From contig CALBWN010000033.1 of assembly GCA_937974295.1 (NCBI GenBank), positions 1-11,299 of the forward strand: 11,299 nucleotides of DNA. The letters run 5' to 3'. The first letter of the stretch is position 1. The number at the start of each line of letters is the position of its first letter. A model generated the notes under the pieces. That model did no database searches. It was not told the DNA's origin and worked only from the letters and a program-made list of their open reading frames with translations. Source of the DNA: an uncultured Candidatus Saccharibacteria bacterium (GTDB lineage Bacteria > Patescibacteriota > Saccharimonadia > Saccharimonadales > Saccharimonadaceae). Made by a program: the position numbers and the translations under genes. Shown one piece after another: positions 7,532-11,299 of the stretch.

Positions 7532-7580
7532 AGCTCCTGCATCCGCATCATGCGTTGAGGCAGGAGCTTCTTCCTTTTTT
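7532..7580 (+). terminator. Rho-independent terminator of RNA A
   Basis: A 9-bp stem, AGCTCCTGC (7532-7540)/GCAGGAGCT (7560-7568), contains an inner CGCA/TGCG hairpin and is followed by TCTTCCTTTTTT (7569-7580). It is the clearest intrinsic terminator in the window and fixes the 3' end of RNA A, separating it from RNA B. Confidence 0.88.
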
Positions 7581-7624
7581 AGTACATAACCGTGGTATAG
7601 CTATAAAATTCAGGCGCTCACTAC

Positions 7625-7653
7625 TTGACAATCCTCACTAGGTAGATTACAAT
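7625..7653 (+). promoter_or_regulatory. Near-consensus sigma70-type promoter of RNA B
   Basis: TTGACA (7625-7630), a 17-bp spacer, then TACAAT (7648-7653). Expected +1 is near 7660, directly at the start of the first long helix of RNA B. Confidence 0.75.
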
Positions 7654-7733
7654 TATCTCTACCCTTACAAAAATTCGCCGGCACTGCTCCGGCTTGAGTT
7701 TTTGTAAGGAGTAGTCGGTCAATGGAGACCGAC

Positions 7734-7833
7734 CTGGGATGCCCCGTTTGGTTGAGGCGTACGAGAGGCTTGTTTGTCGATGGAGACAAGCATACGAGGG
7801 CTCTCGTAGCAGGTTCGACTCCTGCCATCCCAG
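7734..7833 (+). ncRNA. tRNA-like domain 2 (in RNA B), 8/5 acceptor-T fold
   Basis: An 8-bp acceptor CTGGGATG (7734-7741)/CATCCCAG (7826-7833) stacks on the T arm GCAGG TTCGACT CCTGC (7809-7825). The 8+5 geometry is that of bacterial tRNA-Sec, and this T arm closely resembles that of E. coli selC. A D-arm-like CCCCGTTTGGTTGAGGCG (7742-7759) with the GG dinucleotide follows the acceptor. A long variable arm TACGAG-GGCT-CTCGTA (7793-7808) resembles tRNA-Ser/Sec. The anticodon arm is abnormal: a 6-bp stem 7768-7773/7786-7791 with a 12-nt loop and 8 extra bases before it. No UCA or normal 7-nt anticodon loop is seen and no CCA is encoded. It could be a degenerate or repurposed Ser/Sec-type tRNA or a structural mimic. 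Confidence 0.65.
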
Positions 7834-7878
7834 CTGTGTGAGTGCCCTCCAAGGAAATGCCTTGGAGGAGCCAACCCC

Positions 7879-7893
7879 AGAAAGGGGGTGATC
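7879..7893 (+). promoter_or_regulatory. 15-nt complement of the 16S rRNA 3' end (RNA B)
   Basis: AGAAAGGGGGTGATC would pair along its whole length with the usual bacterial 16S terminus GATCACCTCCTTTCT, with a single G-U wobble. It overlaps the 3' side of a CCCC/GGGG hairpin and the 5' side of GATCTAT/ATAGATC, so access would depend on folding. An ATG 15 nt downstream (7909) opens only a 20-codon frame. Confidence 0.5.
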
Positions 7894-7922
7894 TATAAAT
7901 AGATCAGCATGCTCACACCCAT

Positions 7923-7960
7923 CCCCCACGCTCGCCTAGCTACGCATGCGGGTGTGGGGG
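7923..7960 (+). other. 13-bp GC-rich terminal hairpin of RNA B
   Basis: CCCCCACGCTCGC (7923-7935) pairs throughout with GCGGGTGTGGGGG (7948-7960), including two wobble pairs, around a 12-nt loop. CTCTCCCC follows instead of a T-run, so it is a poor intrinsic terminator but a plausible 3'-end stabiliser or rho-assisted end. The dus promoter begins 18 nt downstream. Confidence 0.6.
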
Positions 7961-7978
7961 CTCTCCCCTGATCAATTG

Positions 7979-7987
7979 TGTTATAAT
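7979..7987 (+). promoter_or_regulatory. Perfect extended -10 of dus (leaderless)
   Basis: TGTTATAAT matches the extended -10 consensus exactly. It is followed by 8 nt and the dus ATG at 7996, so the leader would be about 0-2 nt. There is no -35 hexamer at 16-18 bp and no Shine-Dalgarno sequence. Confidence 0.7.
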
Positions 7988-7995
7988 AGCTTGAT

Positions 7996-8982
7996 ATGAC
8001 GTCGTTTTGGAATGATTTGCCGCAGCCATTTTTTGTTTTGGCACCGATGGAGGCGGTGACGGATGTGGTATTTCGCCACGTGGTGGAGCGGGCTGGTGCG
8101 CCCGATGTGTTTTTTACTGAGTTTGCTAATGCGACGGGCTGGGTACACGCTGGTGACAGGGCAATTGCTGGGCGGCTCGTCAAGACAGATGATGAGCATC
8201 CCTTGGTGGCGCAGATCTGGGGTGGCGAGCCAGGCGATATGGAGCAGTTTACCCAGCACTGTGCACGCCTGGGTTTTGCAGGGATCGATATTAACATGGG
8301 TTGCCCTGCTAAGAGTGCTATCAAGAGTGGGGGAGCGGCGCTGATTCGCAATCCAGACGTTGCAGTAGCCGCTATTGCCGCGGCCAAGACGGCTGGCTTA
8401 CCAGTCAGCGTTAAGACCCGCCTTGGCTACAGCACTGTGGATGAGTGGCGGGCATGGCTCACGACGCTGCTTCAGCAAGATATCGTCAACCTCACTATCC
8501 ACTTGCGTACCAAGAAGGAGATGAGCAAGGTAGCGGCGCACTATGAGCTGATTGATGATATCGTGGCGCTGCGCGATGCGATTGCGCCGCAGACGCTGCT
8601 CACTATCAATGGTGATATTCGCGATCGGGCGCATGGCATGTCGCTAGTGGCAGCCCACCCAGGCGTTAATGGTGTGATGATTGGCCGCGGGGTGTTTGCC
8701 GATCCATTTTGCTTTGCGCCGCGTGTCGATAGTGTCGCGCAGGGTAGTGGCTCTCTGGCGCAGCGCAACTTCGCACTCCTTCGCTACCACCTCGATCTCT
8801 TCGACCACTGGCAGCCACAGCTAGGACGGCCATACGAGACGCTCAAACGCTTCTACAAGATCTACATTCGCGACTTTGACGGCGCTAAGGAGCTGCGCGA
8901 CCAGCTGATGCACACCACCAGCACAGATGACGCGCGGCGGATTATCCATCAGTGGCACGAAGCAATGTCTGCATCTGAGTAG
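7996..8982 (+). CDS. dus: tRNA-dihydrouridine synthase
   Basis: FMN-dependent enzyme that reduces uridines in the tRNA D-loop with NADPH; cytoplasmic. The 328-aa product is a full-length TIM-barrel Dus: N-terminal APMEAVTDVVFRHV (FMN-binding strand), INMGCPAKS with catalytic Cys103, SVKTRLG with Lys140, HLRTKKEMSK starting at His169 (the usual HxRT motif), TINGDI at 203-208 and VMIGRGVFADP with the IGRG phosphate-binding turn at 229-232, then the C-terminal helical domain. The TEFANATGW segment resembles divergent Dus proteins of candidate-phylum bacteria; the subtype (A, B or C) cannot be set by eye. The start is fixed by the extended -10 ending 8 nt upstream. It lies directly downstream of two RNAs with tRNA-like domains and converges on the carbonic anhydrase-like gene. 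Confidence 0.95.
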   Translation: MTSFWNDLPQPFFVLAPMEAVTDVVFRHVVERAGAPDVFFTEFANATGWVHAGDRAIAGRLVKTDDEHPLVAQIWGGEPGDMEQFTQHCARLGFAGIDINMGCPAKSAIKSGGAALIRNPDVAVAAIAAAKTAGLPVSVKTRLGYSTVDEWRAWLTTLLQQDIVNLTIHLRTKKEMSKVAAHYELIDDIVALRDAIAPQTLLTINGDIRDRAHGMSLVAAHPGVNGVMIGRGVFADPFCFAPRVDSVAQGSGSLAQRNFALLRYHLDLFDHWQPQLGRPYETLKRFYKIYIRDFDGAKELRDQLMHTTSTDDARRIIHQWHEAMSASE

Positions 8983-9156
8983 CTGGCATTCTTGCTCTGC
9001 TTACTCCTTCCTCATCATTGTATTGCATGAGGGCCACCTAGAGTGATAGTTCTCCATCGGTATGAGTAGGGTAGTGATGCTTGCGATGTCTTTATCTGCG
9101 AAGAAAGAAACGCTTATTATAATTACTGTTGCCGCGCAAGAAAAAGAGGTACTAAG

Positions 9157-9192
9157 AAGAGGCCTCTTAACTAACCCAAGGGGTTGGTTTAA
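9157..9192. terminator. Bidirectional terminator region between convergent genes
   Basis: TTAACTAACCC (9167-9177), loop AAG, GGGTTGGTTTAA (9181-9192) form an 11-bp stem with one bulged T and one wobble. T-rich sequence follows on the plus side. On the minus side comes a 12-bp perfect palindrome, AAGAGGCCTCTT (9157-9168), then CTTAGTACCTCTTTTTC. It would end both dus and the convergent 9230-10216 gene. The remainder of the 247-bp gap (8983-9156) shows nothing else. Confidence 0.6.
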
Positions 9193-9229
9193 TTTACTTG
9201 TTATTTACTTTTGTGCGCTCCTTTAGAGG

Positions 9230-10216
9230 CTATGCAAGCACGGTCACCGTCATGCGTGGACCACACAGCGCCATGATGGCAGCAAGGTTGTAGTAGAGCA
9301 TGGCAGTGGTAGCATACTGCTGGGCGGTTGGATCGCCCGGGTAGAGCGCCTCGGCTGAGGGTGCAAAGGCCCACGTGTCGATATTGAAGGCCTGGCGATG
9401 CTCGTCTGGTGCGCGGTCGAATTCCTGTGCCAAAGCCTGGCGGTCGAGCGTCGTCCCAGCGCGCTGATTCATCACCACCACCGCCTCATGGTGGCTACCG
9501 TGCAACATATCGGTATGAGCACCAGTGGGCTCAGCACTCTTTGCTAGCTGCGCGTCGACCATTGCCACAAGATCGTTGCCACTAGCCATAACAAGCTTGG
9601 ACTCATCTGCTGCATGACGAATGATCTGCTGGTGGGCTTCGTCGCTACTATCGCTACCAAGGCCAAGCTCGGTGGCGAGGACACGCAACTGCTCGCCACG
9701 CTGAGCAATGACGGTGAAGATAGCACTCACTTTGTCGGCCGCAGCGCAGCCGGCTTGTTCGCCATGAGCATGGTCATCCCGATGGACGTGCACTGTCGCG
9801 GGTATCTGGCCAATCCGCCCCAGAACGCGCGCATTCGCTTCATTAATAGCATCACTATTACCACGCACCAGTCGATCCGTCACTAGGTAGAGCAAGCCAC
9901 CGCCTGCACCATTTGGCACTGCTTCCGCTGTGCTGCCGGGCCGACCATCCATACACGCGCCAATGATGTTCTGTACTGCTGGCACATAGTATTCACCAAG
10001 TTCCTGAATAAATTCTGCCGCATGGGGACACTCTGGCGTATTAAGCTTGCCAAGGCCATACTCGTTACCTAATTGGTAAGATACAACAGGCTGCTCATAG
10101 CAATCACTTGTAGTCTTCTCATCATTACCTCGATAACTCTGTGCTTCATCTGATGATGAGGCTTGTGAATAAAATTCTGCCATTATATACTGCCTCTCTG
10201 CGCTTGTCTCTGTCAT
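9230..10216 (-). CDS. Cadmium-type carbonic anhydrase-like protein
   Basis: A 328-aa protein with residues expected of a zeta/beta-like carbonic anhydrase (CO2 hydration to bicarbonate at a Cys2His metal site). GACMDGRPG at 86-94 gives Cys88, Asp90 and Arg92, the CxDxR signature. HRDDHAHGEQAGC at 145-157 gives candidate ligands His149 or His151 and Cys157. HGSHHEAVVVMN (239-250) fits a conserved later segment of the cadmium carbonic anhydrase family. There is no signal peptide. The first 50 or so residues are polar and likely disordered. ATG 10216 is chosen because TATAAA ends 8 nt upstream; ATG 10183 (MAEFYSQ) with GAGAGG upstream is a good alternative. The stop codon of atpC lies 9 nt before this start, so co-transcription is likely too. 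Family membership is by motif only and activity is not assured. Confidence 0.6.
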   Translation of the reverse strand: MTETSAERQYIMAEFYSQASSSDEAQSYRGNDEKTTSDCYEQPVVSYQLGNEYGLGKLNTPECPHAAEFIQELGEYYVPAVQNIIGACMDGRPGSTAEAVPNGAGGGLLYLVTDRLVRGNSDAINEANARVLGRIGQIPATVHVHRDDHAHGEQAGCAAADKVSAIFTVIAQRGEQLRVLATELGLGSDSSDEAHQQIIRHAADESKLVMASGNDLVAMVDAQLAKSAEPTGAHTDMLHGSHHEAVVVMNQRAGTTLDRQALAQEFDRAPDEHRQAFNIDTWAFAPSAEALYPGDPTAQQYATTAMLYYNLAAIMALCGPRMTVTVLA

Positions 10217-10224
10217 CAATGTGT

Positions 10225-10230
10225 TTTATA
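10225..10230 (-). promoter_or_regulatory. Possible leaderless -10 overlapping the atpC stop codon
   Basis: On the minus strand TATAAA overlaps the TAA stop of atpC and is followed by 8 nt and the ATG at 10216, the same spacing as at dus. It has no TG extension and no -35, so it is weaker than the other -10 boxes here and could be chance. Confidence 0.3.
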
Positions 10231-10657
10231 CGCGGTGCTTGTTGTGGCGCCGGCGCAGGCCAGCTACCTTGAGGCGCACGGCATGGCGGTCGACCAGTTG
10301 GTGAGCCTTCTCGAGCTCTACCTGGGTGCTGGCGTTGTCGCGCTGCTTGAGGGCACGCTCGAGGGCGGCTTTGCTCTCGGCCTCAATGATATCGTCGCCA
10401 TGCTCGGCTTCGTCCACCAAGATGCGTACCTTTATCTGGCTAATCTCGACCACTCCACCAGAGATGGCAAAGTACTCCAGCTGGTCGTCACTGTCGTCCT
10501 TGGCGCGACGCACCGCTACGACACCTGGCACTGCCAGAGTTACTAGTGGTTCGTGCCCCGGAAAGACCGCAATCTGCCCCTCCGGCGTCGGTAGCATCAC
10601 CTCATACACAGTCTCGTGCAGCTTGCTACCAGTCAGTGTCACAAGTTCTAAATCCAT
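10226..10657 (-). CDS. atpC: ATP synthase F1 subunit epsilon
   Basis: Central-stalk subunit that links the gamma subunit to the c-ring and can inhibit ATP hydrolysis. The 143-aa length is normal. The N-terminal beta-sandwich domain (about 1-88) shows LPTPEGQIAVFPGHEPLVT (22-40), FAISGGVVEI (63-72) and KVRILVDEAE (76-85). The C-terminal part (about 89-143) is two charged helices ending in a basic tail, so the regulatory helical hairpin is present. The start ATG at 10657 follows TGCTATAGT by 6 nt, predicting a leaderless mRNA. Unusually, no atpD or other atp gene precedes it; a terminator and an unrelated membrane protein lie upstream instead. Confidence 0.93.
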   Translation of the reverse strand: MDLELVTLTGSKLHETVYEVMLPTPEGQIAVFPGHEPLVTLAVPGVVAVRRAKDDSDDQLEYFAISGGVVEISQIKVRILVDEAEHGDDIIEAESKAALERALKQRDNASTQVELEKAHQLVDRHAVRLKVAGLRRRHNKHRV

Positions 10658-10663
10658 AGCCTT

Positions 10664-10672
10664 ACTATAGCA
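10664..10672 (-). promoter_or_regulatory. Extended -10 of atpC (leaderless)
   Basis: The minus strand reads TGCTATAGT, then 6 nt, then the atpC ATG, placing +1 on or next to the A of the start codon. It lies about 55 nt beyond the terminator of the upstream gene, so atpC appears independently transcribed. Confidence 0.6.
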
Positions 10673-10728
10673 GAGTAGCAGAGAAAAAGCGAGGTAGAAG
10701 GCAGAGTGATTTTTACTTCAAGCGAGAG

Positions 10729-10774
10729 AAAAGGGCGGGGAGCAGCAAGCCACATGGCGCTGCTCAACCCGCCC
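10729..10774 (-). terminator. Strong hairpin terminator of the small membrane protein gene
   Basis: GGGCGGG (10733-10739) pairs with CCCGCCC (10768-10774), AGCAGC (10741-10746) with GCTGCT (10759-10764), and GCC/GGC closes an ACAT loop. On the minus strand it is followed by TTTTCTCTC, fitting an intrinsic terminator for the gene at 10801-11127. Confidence 0.8.
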
Positions 10775-10800
10775 TTAGCGGTAGGGGTAACCTAGGAAGG

Positions 10801-11127
10801 TTAGAGCACTAACCCCCAGGCAAAGAGGGAGATAAAAATCCCCCCAATAGCGGCTACTGCAATGAGCAGCAACCCCGAGGCCTTTGGCAGGCGCTGGCCT
10901 GCCACGATGGCTCCTCCGAAGAGGAGCCACATGAGATACATCACGAGCCAGGGCAGCTCGTGAACCCCAAATGCCGTCCCACCGAAGTGAAACAGCATGA
11001 GGTAACTGCCAAGCGGTACACCCGCCCAGGAGAACACCTTGATTAGCCAGAAGGGCGCAACGTTACGCGCCTTTCTGGCTTCGCGGCGCATGGAACGATC
11101 GTCCCATGCGTTTTTCCTGTTGTGCAT
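10801..11127 (-). CDS. Small three-helix membrane protein, unknown function
   Basis: A 108-aa protein. The first 20 or so residues are very basic (RRxxRKARN type) and should stay in the cytoplasm. Hydrophobic segments follow at about 25-50, 58-78 and 84-107, ending in the membrane at the C-terminus. I recognise no family. The ATG at 11127 has AAGGAG (11135-11140) 7 nt upstream, a classical ribosome binding site unlike the leaderless genes nearby. Its own terminator (10729-10774) isolates it from atpC. Confidence 0.75.
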   Translation of the reverse strand: MHNRKNAWDDRSMRREARKARNVAPFWLIKVFSWAGVPLGSYLMLFHFGGTAFGVHELPWLVMYLMWLLFGGAIVAGQRLPKASGLLLIAVAAIGGIFISLFAWGLVL

Positions 11128-11134
11128 GAGAGTT

Positions 11135-11140
11135 CTCCTT
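11135..11140 (-). promoter_or_regulatory. Shine-Dalgarno AAGGAG
   Basis: AAGGAG on the minus strand, 7 nt before the ATG at 11127. It fixes that start and shows that the organism uses Shine-Dalgarno initiation alongside leaderless initiation. Confidence 0.75.
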
Positions 11141-11181
11141 CCATGCGTATCCTTGAGGCGCTGGTCGCCCCACCACTCTCA

Positions 11182-11210
11182 AGTGTGCCATATTTGATCG
11201 GGTAAGTCAA
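11182..11210 (-). promoter_or_regulatory. Possible promoter of the small membrane protein gene
   Basis: TTGACT (11205-11210), 17 bp, then CACACT (11182-11187) preceded by TGG, giving a leader of about 48 nt. The -35 is good but the -10 matches only half the consensus. Confidence 0.3.
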
Positions 11211-11259
11211 AGTGTGTCTATCTGAGGCTGAGCGCTTTACTGCTTTCTCATACTGTTCG

Positions 11260-11274
11260 CAGTAGATACTACTG
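11260..11274. repeat. 15-bp operator-like dyad
   Basis: CAGTAG (11260-11265) and CTACTG (11269-11274) form a perfect inverted repeat around ATA. It lies about 50 bp upstream of the candidate promoter at 11182-11210. It could bind a dimeric regulator or be chance. Confidence 0.3.
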
Positions 11275-11299
11275 TAATAAGCATGTTTCTATACATACC

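Larger units (their letters stand above)
6830..7580 (+). ncRNA. RNA A: large structured RNA (about 750 nt) with an embedded ORF and a tRNA-like domain
   Basis: The unit runs from a consensus promoter to a rho-independent terminator. Nearly all of it lies in short perfect inverted repeats. 5' part: 6854-6862/6868-6876, 6883-6889/6897-6903, 6932-6936/6941-6945, 6946-6950/6960-6964. Within the ORF: 6969-6973/6979-6983, 6992-6997/7003-7008, 7032-7037/7045-7050, 7076-7084/7089-7097 (one G-U) and 7101-7114/7119-7132. A three-way junction is closed by 7135-7139/7205-7209, with arms 7140-7147/7154-7161 and 7167-7172/7198-7203 (inner 7178-7183/7192-7197). After the tRNA-like domain come 7274-7282/7314-7320, 7286-7294/7301-7311, 7322-7327/7360-7365, 7366-7374/7383-7391, 7397-7405/7460-7468 with two inner hairpins, and 7469-7474/7480-7485. 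I see no motifs of tmRNA, RNase P RNA, SRP RNA or 6S RNA. Its size and ornateness recall GOLLD/ROOL-type RNAs, but I cannot show homology. It could also be an mRNA with extensive UTR structure. Confidence 0.7.
7660..7968 (+). ncRNA. RNA B: structured RNA (about 305 nt) with a tRNA-like domain and anti-SD complement
   Basis: Starts at a consensus promoter. Helices in order: 7659-7662 and 7663-7673 paired with 7699-7709 and 7711-7714 (15 bp with one bulge), with inner 7677-7681/7689-7693; 7715-7720/7727-7732; tRNA-like domain 7734-7833; a closing stem 7836-7842/7912-7918 enclosing 7846-7854/7860-7868 (9 bp), CCCC/GGGG at 7875-7878/7884-7887 and the inverted repeat 7890-7896/7899-7905; and a final 13-bp stem 7923-7935/7948-7960. 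The 3' end is inferred from that last hairpin, because no T-run follows, so read-through into dus is possible. It shares with RNA A the T-arm sequence and the stretch GTAAGRAGTAGTC (7107-7119 and 7705-7717). No known RNA family is recognised. Confidence 0.68.

Noticed and set aside
6830..7580. RNA A as ordinary tmRNA, RNase P RNA, SRP RNA or 6S RNA
   Set aside because: No tmRNA 5' GGGG/TTCGAC end with a distant 3' partner, no Ala-rich tag ending, no RNase P GAGGAAAGTCC-type core, no SRP GGAA/AGCAGC core, and no single long bulged hairpin.
7213..7833. Canonical tRNA genes at the two TTCGAYT arms
   Set aside because: Domain 1 is too short for D plus anticodon arms. Domain 2 has a 12-nt anticodon-position loop. 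Neither encodes CCA and both are internal to longer transcripts. A tRNA finder should still be run.
7610..7929. Minus-strand ORFs of 80 and 102 aa across RNA B
   Set aside because: They include GVEPATRAL- and GWQESNLL-type strings, the usual false translations antisense to tRNA T arms. They indicate the tRNA-like domain, not proteins.
7909..7971. 20-codon ORF after the Shine-Dalgarno-like stretch in RNA B
   Set aside because: The spacing of 15 nt is long, the site lies in predicted helices, and most of the frame overlaps the 13-bp terminal hairpin. It is better explained as RNA structure.
1..11299. CRISPR arrays, insertion sequences, prophage or integration sites
   Set aside because: No regularly spaced direct repeats, no transposase or integrase frame, and no long terminal inverted repeats were found.

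Overview
The window is gene-dense DNA, GC-rich over the coding regions, with a compact layout. The protein set (a divergent single-copy Dus, a CtpE-type P-ATPase, a UvrD helicase fused to a nuclease, a lone atpC, a cadmium-type carbonic anhydrase-like protein, small hypotheticals) and the many -10 boxes placed 6-8 nt before start codons suggest a Patescibacteria/CPR genome, perhaps Saccharibacteria. This placement is inference: there is no rRNA gene or other marker to settle it. All six complete long genes end in TAG or TAA, none in TGA.

Layout, left to right. (1) Positions 1-2941, minus strand: the start of a gene running off the left edge, then a two-gene unit in which a small hypothetical protein is followed after 4 nt by a P-type cation ATPase. 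(2) A 69-bp divergent promoter region, then a 1143-aa UvrD-like helicase-nuclease on the plus strand (3011-6442). (3) A 1.55-kb stretch, 6443-7995, with no long gene. After a plain AT-richer spacer it holds two plus-strand transcription units, each with a near-consensus TTGACA-17-TATATA/TACAAT promoter and each packed with perfect short helices. RNA A (about 6830-7580) ends in a strong rho-independent terminator, carries a 50-codon ORF with an almost ideal Shine-Dalgarno sequence, and contains a tRNA-like domain without a normal anticodon arm. RNA B (about 7660-7965) contains a second tRNA-like domain with an 8-bp acceptor and 5-bp T stem, and a 15-nt stretch complementary to the 16S rRNA 3' end. 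(4) A tRNA-dihydrouridine synthase (7996-8982), facing (5) a minus-strand carbonic anhydrase-like gene across a bidirectional terminator. (6) Upstream of that, an ATP synthase epsilon subunit gene isolated from any other atp gene, a terminator, and a small three-helix membrane protein.

The most unusual content is the RNA A/RNA B pair. Neither matches tmRNA, RNase P RNA, SRP RNA, 6S RNA or a canonical tRNA by the motifs I can check by eye. Their tRNA-like domains have almost the same T arm, and both expose or contain extended anti-Shine-Dalgarno complements, which points to a ribosome- or tRNA-machinery-linked function. A second theme is translation initiation. Five genes (the helicase, the hypothetical at 2450-2941, dus, atpC and possibly the carbonic anhydrase) have a -10 element so close to the ATG that their mRNAs should be leaderless or nearly so. 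The small ORFs and the in-operon ATPase carry Shine-Dalgarno sequences.
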